Assembly (NCBI GenBank): GCA_010093685.1
Contig: MU006240.1
Span: forward strand, 213,009-277,008
Length of the DNA stretch: 64,000 nt
Direction of reading: 5' to 3'
Origin: Ophiobolus disseminans
Taxonomy: Eukaryota; Ascomycota; Dothideomycetes; Pleosporales; Phaeosphaeriaceae
Shown here: positions 32,757-42,938 of the stretch, one piece after another
How positions within the stretch are numbered: the first letter of the stretch is position 1
How the letters are laid out: every line of letters starts with the position of its first letter
The notes under the pieces: generated by a model
The model's input: only the letters and a program-made list of their open reading frames with translations
Told to the model about the DNA's origin: nothing
Database searches by the model: none
Program-made: the position numbers and the translations under genes

Positions 32757-34393
32757 CCGTCACCAGGTGGGGCAATAATTCGTGTCCGATTACGTGAGCA
32801 CCAGCCCTCATCAACACCATCAATACTATCGTAAAAAAATGTCCACATAAGTCTATCTCTACCAAAACTTCACATTTTCTAGTTGTTTTTGCAGTAATGG
32901 ACAGCCCGAAGACTCCTGAACAAGATGAAATACTCACTGTCCCCGATACCGAAGAACGTGCGCATTACTTTTGGCATTTCAATCACCGAGGCCCAAGTGA
33001 GTCGATGGCAGCCATTGCAGCTGCCCACGGTATATCAGCGCGTACAGGGCAACGCTGGAGGACTGAGAGGACTAAGTTTGACGACGCGCGACGCGTACGG
33101 AAGCGCAAAGCTGCTGCAAAACACTATAAGCTCGGCCGCCCGTGGCGCGTCTCATCTGAGAAGCTAGAGCTCATGCTACACGACAACTCCAACCCAATGC
33201 GCAACGCTCCACTCGCAGTACAACAACGCGTCAACGATGTCCCTCTATGCCCTCGTGCGCTCCGCTACAACCTCAGCAATCGTATAGACGCGCACGTATA
33301 CACGGCGGCATACACCGACAAGTTGAATGACGGCAACTGGCGCGAGCGTACGCAGTATAGCGGCGCCCACATGCACCAGCCTATGCTGGGCTTCTGGGAT
33401 AGCGTATGGTTTACTGATGAAGCGCACTTCAACCCAAACAAGGATTTTCAAAAGCCTCACATACTACGCCGTTGCGGAGAGCGTATAAATTGAGGTAACC
33501 TACGCGCTCGCAAGCCACAGAAAGCTTTATCTCTCACACTCTATATGTACGCTACTATTAACTAGTGTACAAAGAGCGCGCTCTACTTCTATAACGATGA
33601 GGAAGAGATGCTAAAGCTACCTAAACCGCCGCCAAAACCACGTAAGAGCAAGTACTAAATACCTCAGCAATACTACGATCGCGTAAAGGAGTGGGAGGCT
33701 ACAAAGCCTCTACCGCTTGAGGTAACCGGCAGCGGCCATCACATGACCCAGCAGTACTACGCTACACACGTCCTGCCTGCCTACATCAAATATATACACT
33801 AAGCTCGCCTCCAGGAGCCTCGCAGCTAGCTCCTGCAGAAGGATAACGACCCATCACACGGCACCAAATTGCATGACAATATAGCTGAAAATGCCCGGCA
33901 ACTCAACTGGATCCCCGTACTTTTCACCCTGGCAAATCCCCTGACCTTAACCCTATTGAGGGGCTGTGGCTTATACTAAAACAGCGTACAAAGCGACGAT
34001 TGCGGTGGCCAGAGCAGGGTCAGGAGAGGTGGGATGGTACGAAAACTCACCTCAAAGCAATATTACAAGAGGAGTGGGCTGCAATTACGATGGCTGAGGT
34101 GAAGGATCGTATAGCAGAAATGCCATATAAGTGCCGCAAGGTGTATGAGACAGGTGGTGAGAAATACCGCAGCGAAAACTGGTGGAAAACGCGCTCTCAA
34201 CAGCATAAAATACGCCTATATAGGCTTTTGTATACTATTTTATAGCCTCATGAGCTCGTCGTTAAGTTTATAGCTGAAATGACGCGTATTCTAACTTTGT
34301 ATAGTAATTTGTATAGGGGGAGTGACCGCGCGCCATTTTTGATGGGGTTTGCTCACGTAATCGGACACGAATTATTGCCCCACCTGGTGCCGT
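32757..34393 (+). mobile_element. Tc1-like DNA transposon with perfect 40-bp terminal inverted repeats
   Basis: Terminal inverted repeats at 32,761-32,800 and 34,350-34,389 are identical over 40 bp, beginning CACCAGGTGGGGCAATAATT. The element is 1,629 bp and fills the space between ATG2 and the Clr2-type gene. Flanking bases are CCGT on both sides (32,757-32,760 and 34,390-34,393), a possible 4-bp target duplication rather than the TA usual for Tc1/mariner. It carries one damaged transposase. Perfect ends with a damaged gene suggest a fairly recent insertion later hit by point mutation. Confidence 0.9.
32897..34245 (+). pseudogene. Tc1-like transposase, broken by stops and one frameshift
   Basis: Starts MDSPKTPEQDE. 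An N-terminal helix-turn-helix (SMAAIAAAHGISARTGQRWR) is followed by the DDE catalytic domain: first Asp in SVWFTDEAHFNP near 33,410, second in LLQKDNDPSHGTK near 33,840, and the Glu in SPDLNPIEGLWLILKQR near 33,940-33,990. In-frame stops occur at 33,491 (TGA), about 33,560 (TAG), 33,657 (TAA), 33,799 (TAA) and 33,823 (TAG). A one-base frame change at about 33,930 separates the last Asp from the Glu. The TAG/TAA/TGA changes fit RIP, but the ends stay identical. All three catalytic residues can still be read, so the ancestor was active. Not functional now. Confidence 0.85.
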
Positions 34394-34883
34394 CTTGGTT
34401 TGCGTTCAGATTGAGAGTTTGAGAAGGCAATCTGTAAATTTGTATAGGTGTAATTGAATATTCGCAAAACATGTGATTGTTGGAATTGCAGTGCGGTGCG
34501 GTGAGCTTGTGGTACTGACTTGTTAGGTGCGCGAATGAGTTTCGATCTTGAGACGTTGATATGTAATTTTGAGTTGAGTAGTCTGGTTGATGTCACATGA
34601 CGTCATACCAAGTCATCGGCTGTTCATTCCAAAGTTCTATAGCTACTCATACAAGATCCGATGATGCCGGACAAACATGAATTCCCCATTAAACACGTCC
34701 GGAGCCAGGAGGGGCATCACCATAATCACTCATCCTCCTCGTGGTGCTCATAAAATATATCGGTCGTAATCATACTCATAATCGCACTTTTCCAGTCCTC
34801 GCCCATGTGCATAACAATGCCGGAGAGGCCACGCTTCATATCCCACCGTGTGCTCTTGGATCCGGGGTCTTTTACTTGCAGGC
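34394..34883. other. Intergenic region downstream of the Clr2-type gene
   Basis: About 490 bp with no gene; it contains the 3' end of the convergent silencing gene. Confidence 0.45.
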
Positions 34884-37052
34884 TCATCGTATGACCACGG
34901 CGACTTTCGCTTTCTTGCCTACGCTCGGGCCGTTATCGACGACTCTGGTCTGTTTGCGTATCTCATCCTCGTCGTCGCTCAGCTTGATGATGTGTGGGCG
35001 CTTTTTGCTGGCACCAGAATTCGCACTTGCACTCGAACTGCCCGCGACGCTCGTGTTCGCGCTGGAGCCTGGGGCGGCTTGGTCGGCCTGATCTGCAATG
35101 CCCGGAGCCATGAAACTGCGAAGTCCTCGGCTGCCGAGTGAGACTGGAGCACTCGATTTGCCAGGCGCTGGCTTGCTGTTCTCCATGCCCTCAATGACCT
35201 TGATCTTCTTGCGCATGTCTCGAACGTCTCGCTCCTGGTCATACTTCGCGATTTCGAGGCCGTTAATCGTGTGCAGGTTCAGCGCATCTGCGCGGCTGTC
35301 TCCCCAGAACCAGGTAGCATCGGGCTCTCGAGCAATTCGTTCATCGTGATGACGTGCAAACGATCGAGCCTCCACGAGGGCTTCCCGACCATTGTCTAAA
35401 GAGGGCTGGTCACCAGGCTCCGAGTTCAACCAAAACGCCATAGCTTCGCGTTCATACAGTCGACCCATAATGCGAGAGCATGGCACGGCAAGTTCCTTAT
35501 CGGTAGAGTGAAGTGGGTACCATTCGCCGTATTCAACTGTTGCTTTAGGAGGCTCAGTATTATCTTCGGATAGATATTCCTTGTTCACTAGTGACGTATC
35601 ACTGGTGTAGCCGGAACCGTAGATCCAGACGGATGAGTTGTACGGACGCCCTTCGTCATAGTCGTTGTTTGAGGCTTTGTCTAGATCCGACCACTTGAGA
35701 CGAATAGACTTGATGACAAGAACCTCTAAGCAGGTCGTATGCTTCTTGAGCGTGCTGGGTGACAACCGGACCGTATCTCCTACAGCCAGCATTTCAGAAC
35801 CTATGTAGATACCATGACAGAAGATGCTTGCATGAGGCCAATTCCCTTTGAATCGATACTTCCCGACAAGCGACAGGGTCGAAGCGGCGGTGAGCGCGTT
35901 GATGATCGTTGGGTGCCATTGATCTCGCGGTACGTTGTGAAGCAGTTCTTTCCACAATATGAAGGGGCGTGTCTGACGCAAAGAGACGTATTTGTGTCGC
36001 TTCGAAAGCGATTTGTCATGGCTGTTTGGGTCGGGCAACGGCTCGACGCGAACCCCGGAGTAGATGACGTTTGTTTCGCTCTCACTGCGATGGAGATCAG
36101 CGATAGTGCTCGGATCCGCTGGAGCCTCTCCGACAAGACCAGCCTCCCAAGGTGGAGATCCCAGGAACTCCTCCGCCTCTTCATCATATAGCTGAAACTC
36201 GTCTGTCACCTCATGCCGCATTACGTCGACGTTGGTGGGCAGATCGCGAATGTAGAGGACTATGTCGCCGACTCTAGGGATCCATTGACCTTGTTGTTTC
36301 AAACCTTGGAGGATGACGGGAAGGAGCTCCTCCTCCGCCCTCCAGTCCGGGCTCAACGGCTCGTGTATCATCTCGTCGATCATGGTGTGACGCTTTAGTT
36401 TGTCTACAAGATTGCGGTAGACATCCGGTGTGCCCTCTTCGTCTACGCGACTCGAATCTACGCCAGCGCTAACAAGCTTTGGCCTGCCCTTGAAGCGCGC
36501 AACCTGTACTGGTGCTCGGACTGCGGGGGCGGTCGGAGGCCGCGGAAAGGACGACACTGAAGCTGGAGCGGGAGGTGAAACCGGCGTTGGCTCTCTTACT
36601 GTGCTCGGTTGTGATGATGCCGTGCTCGAAGTATGCGCCCTTGCACTGCTGGAAGAACCTTTCGGAAGGACCCCCATGGTACCAGCGCAGACTGTGCATG
36701 GACATCCGATATTGCTACCATTGTTTTTCATAAGGTGCTCGAAGTGTGGGTAAAAGCGGTTCGGCGAATTAAAATATTTGCCGCCAGGATGTCCGTAGAG
36801 ATACTTGTCGACATGTTTGGGAGCGGACGGACGGGGTCGCTCCCACAAGGTGTACCCGCTAGGCAATGCCTCGAGGATGTACTTGGCACCAGCCTGTGCT
36901 TCACCCCGGTTCGTCATCCATTGTTGACCTACTTTCTCAAGATACAGTGTTGGCGGTACGACTTGGGTGTATTGGCCTTGTTTTGGAACATGAAGTGCGT
37001 CTCCATCGCTGCAACCAGGGCGAAGTGGGACTACCCTCCGACCTTGAGACAT
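34884..37052 (-). CDS. Transcription-silencing protein Clr2-like
   Basis: A single exon of 722 aa from the Met at 37,052 (MSQGRRVVPLRPG); a Met 70 codons upstream is in frame but its extra sequence is low-complexity leader. Near residues 55-125 is the segment PSGYTLWERPRPSAPKHVD, then YLYGHPGGKYFNSPNRFYPH and NIGCPCTVC, the hallmark of the Clr2 family (Clr2_transil). The central region (about 220-600) has hydrophobic beta stretches with PRVGDIVLYIRDLP and MLAVGDTVRLSPST, like the barrel/BAH-like folds of Clr2. The C-terminus is Ser/Lys-rich with an acidic SDDEDEI. In fission yeast Clr2 is part of SHREC, which deacetylates and compacts heterochromatin. The same role here is inference. Confidence 0.85.
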   Translation of the reverse strand: MSQGRRVVPLRPGCSDGDALHVPKQGQYTQVVPPTLYLEKVGQQWMTNRGEAQAGAKYILEALPSGYTLWERPRPSAPKHVDKYLYGHPGGKYFNSPNRFYPHFEHLMKNNGSNIGCPCTVCAGTMGVLPKGSSSSARAHTSSTASSQPSTVREPTPVSPPAPASVSSFPRPPTAPAVRAPVQVARFKGRPKLVSAGVDSSRVDEEGTPDVYRNLVDKLKRHTMIDEMIHEPLSPDWRAEEELLPVILQGLKQQGQWIPRVGDIVLYIRDLPTNVDVMRHEVTDEFQLYDEEAEEFLGSPPWEAGLVGEAPADPSTIADLHRSESETNVIYSGVRVEPLPDPNSHDKSLSKRHKYVSLRQTRPFILWKELLHNVPRDQWHPTIINALTAASTLSLVGKYRFKGNWPHASIFCHGIYIGSEMLAVGDTVRLSPSTLKKHTTCLEVLVIKSIRLKWSDLDKASNNDYDEGRPYNSSVWIYGSGYTSDTSLVNKEYLSEDNTEPPKATVEYGEWYPLHSTDKELAVPCSRIMGRLYEREAMAFWLNSEPGDQPSLDNGREALVEARSFARHHDERIAREPDATWFWGDSRADALNLHTINGLEIAKYDQERDVRDMRKKIKVIEGMENSKPAPGKSSAPVSLGSRGLRSFMAPGIADQADQAAPGSSANTSVAGSSSASANSGASKKRPHIIKLSDDEDEIRKQTRVVDNGPSVGKKAKVAVVIR

Positions 37053-38225
37053 GGTCGTGGGTGCTGGTGTGGTGGCGCTTGTGATTCGACAGCAAGTCGC
37101 TGCAGAGGAGAATGTAGTGCAGCAGTGAATGCTGATATGCTGTCGCGCGGAAGAAGCGGTGGGACAGATGTTGTCTACCCTAGAAGGCGGTGGTGTTTGT
37201 TTGCTATATATAGCAGGCGCGTTCGGCCGTTGGCTAGTGTCATGAGATGCCGGCAGGCGCATTCAATGGCAAAGGAAGTCGCGTTCGTCGATGTGGACGG
37301 CATTCGTCGCGTGAGAAGGTGCGGTGACGGTGACTCAAGGCGCGGTGAAGGGGACGCGTTCGGGGTTTAGCGTAGCAAGACATTGAAGCGTATTCAGACA
37401 GCTTTTTCACGATGCGGTGTCGTTTGCAGCATTGAAGCTCCCGGTGAGCATTCACCGTACGTCAAGGAGCCATGTTTGAGATGTGAATGTGGTTGACATC
37501 GGGCTTGGCAGCCGCAAATACGCCGACGGCACGAGCTGACCATGCAGGAACACGGCGCGAACCCGAGTCACGAACCCCTAAATTTATCAACAAACTTCGT
37601 TCCAGAACAACATCGCGTCCTTGGTCGCTGTTCGAATCGGGTCCTGGTGACATGCTCTAGCGCATCTCCCGACCGTTCTCTCACTCTCACTTCTTCTGTC
37701 TTTGCATAGAGACAGGTCTGAGTCGGCCCTGAAGCACAATGTGCGGGCGGCAACGCCACGTCACGCGAGCCATAGCTGTCGAGCCTTGGCCAGTGTAAGC
37801 ATCTACGCTTGATTAGGTGTTTTCCGATACTGCAATGGGCCTCTAGCGTGTGATGGAAGCTTGTGCCATGTGCTCTCGTCCCGTCTACGGCAGCACGCTA
37901 CCCGTTTTCATCGTTAAGCTTTTGGTCGGAGAGAGGGTGGGTGCGGCAGTGGATCAATCAATCCTCCTTCCGCTGAGGAACTGGAAGCTCCTTGTCTTCC
38001 CTCGTCCAACCGACTCCAACGGTGTTGATCGATCCCCTTTACCCAATATCCATTCTGGGACTTATAACAAGGCTCGTATACCGCCGACCCGTACCGAGAC
38101 ATTCGCAATCGTACCAGCTGGAGGTGAGCCAGAGCATGGGAACGAATCAGGACCACCAACGGTAGTATTGACAGGCGCACCCTTGAGCAAGACATACGCC
38201 ATCTCCCGTTCACCACATAATCACC
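37053..38225. other. Intergenic, promoter side of two divergent genes
   Basis: 1.17 kb with short incoherent frames; no repeat or RNA gene recognised. Confidence 0.45.
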
Positions 38226-39581
38226 ATGGACATCTTTCGTTCCAAGCGGACCAGTGCTCACGAGCCCCTCGCCGACGAACGCCCTGCCAAACGAATCTCA
38301 ACGCCTGCTGGTCAACGCCTCTCTCTCATCATCGAATCAACCAATGCGCTGCGGTCCAAATCACCCGCCACGGCCAAGATCAACGTCACCACCACTAGCA
38401 CATATTGCAACGATCCGACACATCAACACATTGGTCCCGTGCAGCATAGACACAGCAGTACAAAGAAGTCGGCCATCGTGTCGGTGCTTACTGGCGGGAG
38501 GTTGAATACACCACGCGAGAGTAGTGAGGATCGCACGCCCAATGGCAGCAATCTGAGCGTCAGTGTGTGGAGCGACAAAGACGCCGAGAAGTTTGGACAC
38601 ATTCGGCAAAAGAACCACAAAGAGCGATGGACCAGGAAGCGGATAGCCATCATAGTGGCCGTTCTGCTTGTGTTGATCATTGCTCTGGCAGTCGGTTTAG
38701 CAGTGGGGTTGAAGAAGAAGGCTTCGAGCAGGTGAGAGACACACACGACTACTCACCATAGGTGTGCGTTATTGACAGCCCGTATAGCCCTGCGCCTTCA
38801 GCAACGACTGGCGACTCTCAACCTGCAGGCAATAACCCTGGCACAAGCCCAAGCAGTGGCACCGAGACCGGCAAGCCTCCTACACCAACCGCCTCCCTCG
38901 CGCCGTCTGCCCTCCCATCCGGCTTTCCTGTCGGCGCCTACTCTTTCGTGACCTTTCTTGACACGGTGAGAACTGATTGCACCGCCAACGCCGCCACGTG
39001 GTCCTGCCCACCTAGCACAAACTACTATTCCGATCCCCAGAAAGCGCTCACGATCCTCAATTGGGCAATAAGTGGCTCGCCTGGATCATACATGATTACG
39101 TCGAACGGACAGGATCCCACACTTGGCACCATGTTTCAAAATGAGAAGCTGGATCTGCTGGACGGCGGCAAGGATACTGAGCGATACTTTTTCCAATTCA
39201 GCAGGGCAAAGGCAGTAAACATGACTGGCAGTGTCGGAGACCAGAAAGGCGACTTTGAGTGCGACTACAGCGCGACCACAATCACTGGATCGCTGTACAC
39301 CAAAATGGGGAAGACCTACCCCAAGGATACCATTGCAGTGGGGAACGCTGCTAACCCCGTGTGGCCATATGGTGAGTCTTTGATTGAAACCCGCGAATAA
39401 CTTGCGACTAACCATGAATCTAGCTGCGCGCATTGAGCAAAGTGTCGGTGGTGGTGATAACGTGCCTTCTTGCAAGAAGAAGTCGGGCGAGAAAGTCACC
39501 GATGGCTTGAAGGCGCAAGATGCAGGCACACTATGTTCGTGTATGTACCGAAACTGGACGCCTCCTCGACCTTACAAATGA
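38226..39581 (+). CDS. Single-pass membrane protein with Cys-containing outer domain, unknown function
   Basis: Exons 38,226-38,731, 38,779-39,371 and 39,424-39,581 give 418 aa. The introns (47 and 52 bp) restore one frame across three open segments. Residues 1-138 are hydrophilic, Ser/Thr-rich and basic near the membrane (RWTRKR). Residues 140-162 are a single strong transmembrane helix (IAIIVAVLLVLIIALAVGLAVG) with KKK after it. Next is a Ser/Thr/Pro linker of about 55 residues and then a domain of about 190 residues with Cys pairs (RTDC, then WSCPP; FECDYS; SCKKK; CSCMYRNW) and potential N-glycosylation sites such as NMTG. No signal peptide precedes it, so a signal-anchor protein with the outer domain facing the lumen or wall is inferred. 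Similar predicted proteins are common in Dothideomycetes without assigned function. Confidence 0.85.
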
Positions 39582-40136
39582 TTGCGCTGAGTCGCCTCGT
39601 TGCCGAATTGTATTCCGTTTAATATTTCTCATTTAGCGAGGAGTCTGGGATTTGAGGATCGAACAGGGTGTTCAGTCTCCGGGCAGTATATTCAGCAGTG
39701 AATAAGGAGATGTTATACCACTAGTAGCTTGTAATCGAAGCAGGTTCTCAGTATGTATCCTCGTCGCTTCGTGCGACGTGGATTAGTCATCACCCTTGAT
39801 CTGCGCCTCGCTCATCTGACACGACCAACATCAAACAGATTAACGCCATTGTTCCTGAAAACTCTTCCACCCTTTACAATGCCATCTATGCTTTGTTCTG
39901 CGAAAGGCAAACCTCATTCCGGCCGCTCCATCCCGCATTCGCCGCATACGGCATTGTGCGATGGGACAAAGCGACCGTGGACGCCATACAAGAGCCCACA
40001 AAGCGAGACAATTTTGTTGTCAAACTCTTTGCTAAAACTATTGTCGAGCTGCAAAAACCGTTGTCCTTGAGCTTGGAAAGCGCATTCATATTATTTGATC
40101 GTCCGTTCCCTGTTCATTTTCACACATTAAGTCACT
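39582..40136. other. Intergenic region containing an orphan coding-like fragment
   Basis: Plus-strand codons from about 39,796 to 40,110 read smoothly (VPENSSTLYNAIYALF, then HPAFAAYGIVRWDKATVDA) but have no clear start and no family I recognise. The fragment runs into the next gene's start in another frame. It may be an unannotated exon or a gene relic. Confidence 0.3.
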
Positions 40137-42068
40137 ATGGAGGAAGCAGCGTCATGGTTGAAGGATACTTTCTTGGACTTCTTCATGGGGACTGAGTTGC
40201 CCGAGTCTCCACCTCCGACTTCAATCGAACGCAGAGCTGGTGAAGATGAAAGAGGTAGAGGGCAGGGTAAGTGCAAAAGCGACGAGGCTTACCGGAATGC
40301 GCCGTACGGAACAGCAGGCCCATCGCGTCCCCGTCCACATCCTCGGCAAGGAAGTGGGAAACCAGCAGAGGACTCAGTCGAGACCATCAGAGCGCGGCGC
40401 AGCCTCGAAGATCTGAAAAGACATTTATCCAGCGAACCTAACCAAATGGTTTTGGATGCCATTGAGCCATTAGAAGGCCAATTGGATATCAGGAGTCAAC
40501 CGTCTAAGCCCGTCGGGAGGTTGACGCTTACTGGAAGACCTCAAAGTCTTGAAGACTTGAACTTTTCCGGTGAAAATCTTGGAGCGGATTGGCAGCCGCT
40601 TGACTACGTGCAACCCGCTGTCGGAAGGACCCCACGTCCACAAACATCAACCAAAAAGGCAAACTTGCCAAAGACTATCAAGCCTTCAACTACGATAAAG
40701 GCAGCAACTCCTTTGAAAAGCTGGAAGCCGGGCATGAATCGCGACGAGATGTGGTCAACTCACCCTAACAAGCGCGCTCGAGAAATGCTCAACGAAAGAC
40801 CCCGGAACGTCAAACAATTCATTCAAGCGGAAATTGAAGAGCCAGAGTATACCTTACGCGATGTCGAGATTCGTGATGGATTATGGCACATGATGGACTT
40901 GATGGAACGATTCACCAAGAAGTTCTTCCAGAGCGACATCAGCACTCGAAACCGGGAACCATGGGTCCAAGGGCTGTTTGAGGAGCTCAAACCGGAGACA
41001 GCAAAGATCATTGGCTGTGTAGCCTCTGGCGGCCCAGGAGGAGTACAAGGCTGGAAAGACTTGTTTCTTGACAACCAGAAGAAACGCGCCCTTGTCATGG
41101 CCATCATTGGGAACGTGTTAGTGGAGCAAGTCTTCCAACACATCTTCTTCGGAGGCATCGTCAAGCACATCAACAAGCTCGCTGAAATCCAGCAGAAGCA
41201 CAAAAAGGAAGATGGTAAGCATACCGCATCATACAACACCACATTGCTAACAACTCCAGGCTTCGACCGCAACAAGCACTACGCCAATGCCATGCGCAAG
41301 AGCCTCAAACTCGGCACCTCAAACACCTTCATCCTCCCCTCCAACTTCACCAACCACGTAACCTACATCACAAGCGTAATCTGGACACACATCCGCCCCA
41401 TCTTCGCCCCCTCCTCGCCCCTCCACAACCCCACGCCGTCCGCCCCCATCGCCCAACTCGCCGACATCGTCGCCCTCGCCGGCCTGCTCAGCCTCTCCAT
41501 GCGCCTCGATCCCCACACCGTGTACTACTTCGAGCCCGTGTTCAAAGAAGACACTTTAACAGCTAAACGCATGGAATGCTTCAACCACAAAAACATGGCG
41601 CAGCGCAATCCCCGCATCCCGGACGATGAGCCAAGACCGGACAAGGAGGAACGTGTGCGTCGCGCGAAACTTTCTGAGGATGAGAAAAAGCGCTCTAAAC
41701 TCGACGAGCCACTTACGCAAATCACTATCATGGACGGCGTGACTGCGTACCGCCTTGGCGGCTGGGAAGCACCTGAGTCCACCATCGGGGACGTAGTTTA
41801 TGAGAAATACGATTTCGCCAATAAAGGCGTGCGCAGTCGCATCCTCACGCACGGATGGGTGTATTGCCGCTGGGGCCGGGCGCGTCGCTTCAAAGAGGGG
41901 AAACCAGCTGACATGCCCGCAGCCCATGGCGAGGCGTGGAAAGGCGGCGGGTTCAAAGAGTTTACGGATTGTGAGGGCGTGGTGGATTGGTTGGGGTTGG
42001 AAAAGAGGGAGAAGGCGGTTGCGAGGGGGGAGACGGTGGCGGGTGGAGAAGGGAAGGGGAAGGGATAG
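40137..42068 (+). CDS. Conserved fungal protein of unknown function, C-terminus cut by in-frame TAG
   Basis: Exons 40,137-41,214 and 41,260-42,068 (45-bp intron, donor GTAAGC, branch GCTAAC, acceptor CCAG). The intron is a multiple of three and has no stop, so the unspliced frame also stays open, 643 versus 628 aa. The first 230 residues are hydrophilic and disordered. Residues of about 235-370 (RDGLWHMMDLMERFTKKFF, then VMAIIGNVLVEQVFQHIFFG) form helices, and the rest contains HGWVYCRWGRARRFKEG. No named domain recognised. Reading past the TAG at 42,066-42,068, the same frame continues 48 codons of Ser/Glu-rich sequence (ending SEGESEEWLI) to TGA at 42,213-42,215. The annotated end may therefore be a mutation, an assembly error or a readthrough site. 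Confidence 0.82.
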   Translation: MEEAASWLKDTFLDFFMGTELPESPPPTSIERRAGEDERGRGQGKCKSDEAYRNAPYGTAGPSRPRPHPRQGSGKPAEDSVETIRARRSLEDLKRHLSSEPNQMVLDAIEPLEGQLDIRSQPSKPVGRLTLTGRPQSLEDLNFSGENLGADWQPLDYVQPAVGRTPRPQTSTKKANLPKTIKPSTTIKAATPLKSWKPGMNRDEMWSTHPNKRAREMLNERPRNVKQFIQAEIEEPEYTLRDVEIRDGLWHMMDLMERFTKKFFQSDISTRNREPWVQGLFEELKPETAKIIGCVASGGPGGVQGWKDLFLDNQKKRALVMAIIGNVLVEQVFQHIFFGGIVKHINKLAEIQQKHKKEDGKHTASYNTTLLTTPGFDRNKHYANAMRKSLKLGTSNTFILPSNFTNHVTYITSVIWTHIRPIFAPSSPLHNPTPSAPIAQLADIVALAGLLSLSMRLDPHTVYYFEPVFKEDTLTAKRMECFNHKNMAQRNPRIPDDEPRPDKEERVRRAKLSEDEKKRSKLDEPLTQITIMDGVTAYRLGGWEAPESTIGDVVYEKYDFANKGVRSRILTHGWVYCRWGRARRFKEGKPADMPAAHGEAWKGGGFKEFTDCEGVVDWLGLEKREKAVARGETVAGGEGKGKG

Positions 42069-42215
42069 GGGAAAGGGAAAGCGGTGGGCGAGTCGGTGGC
42101 GAAGGGAAGTGCTGCGGGGTCGTCTAGGAGTGCGAGGGTTGAGGAGGAGGATTTGCAGGAGCAGCTTTTGGATGTTTCGATGAGTGAGGGGGAGTCTGAA
42201 GAGTGGCTTATTTGA
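42069..42215 (+). other. In-frame 48-codon extension after the TAG stop
   Basis: The composition (GKGKAVGESVAKGSAAGSSR, then an acidic tail) matches a natural C-terminal tail better than random 3' UTR. Confidence 0.5.
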
Positions 42216-42938
42216 GTGATGGGTTGGGGTGCTGCAGAGTGTTATTATAGAACGTGTACAATTTGCGAATGATTCCATTGTCTCTCCTTAATGCTCTTTC
42301 TTCGCTCAACGTGGCCTTTATTGCTGCTCCACCACCCACTAAAGATGCGGGTCCTATTCTTTATTATTGCTTGTGTCTTGAGTGGAGTCAAGTGGTGATT
42401 TGAAATACAAGAGTGAAAGTGGAAAGCGTGACTTCATTCAGATGACAAGCGAGTCCTTTAGATTGTATGATCGTGATGATGTACTTCCCATCGTCACATG
42501 CTGTCTCGTACTCCATCCAGTCTGTCGGATGTGAGGGACAGGGCAGAAAAGAGGGAGAAGGTTGTTGTATTAGAGAGCTACGGAGAGCGATTATATACAC
42601 AACCAGATGAGTAAGCATGTGACTAACAGAGTCACGTGAGATGCAGTTCACATGTACTGTGTGAACTAAGGTGCCGTGCTGACACAGTCTTCATTCATCA
42701 CATTTCGGAATTGCTGCCAGTCTTCCATTCCTGGTATGTGGAGCTGCACACGGAGCAAGCCAGTTCTTCGGAATCGACAGCTTTTCTCTCCCGTTGGACT
42801 GAGACCTAGGCATTCCATCACCTTATAATCATAGTCATCTATACAGCCAATATAGAGAGGTAGACAATGTGCGTTCTTAGTCAGAGGAGGTGCGTAATCG
42901 GAAAAAATGTCAACAACTGAACTACCGTAGCAGTCCCA
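42216..42938. other. Intergenic, nothing recognised
   Basis: Short unsupported frames only. Confidence 0.45.

Noticed and set aside
36633..37370. 245-codon plus-strand frame opposite the Clr2-type gene
   Set aside because: It is antisense to conserved Clr2 motifs and its own translation has no domain.
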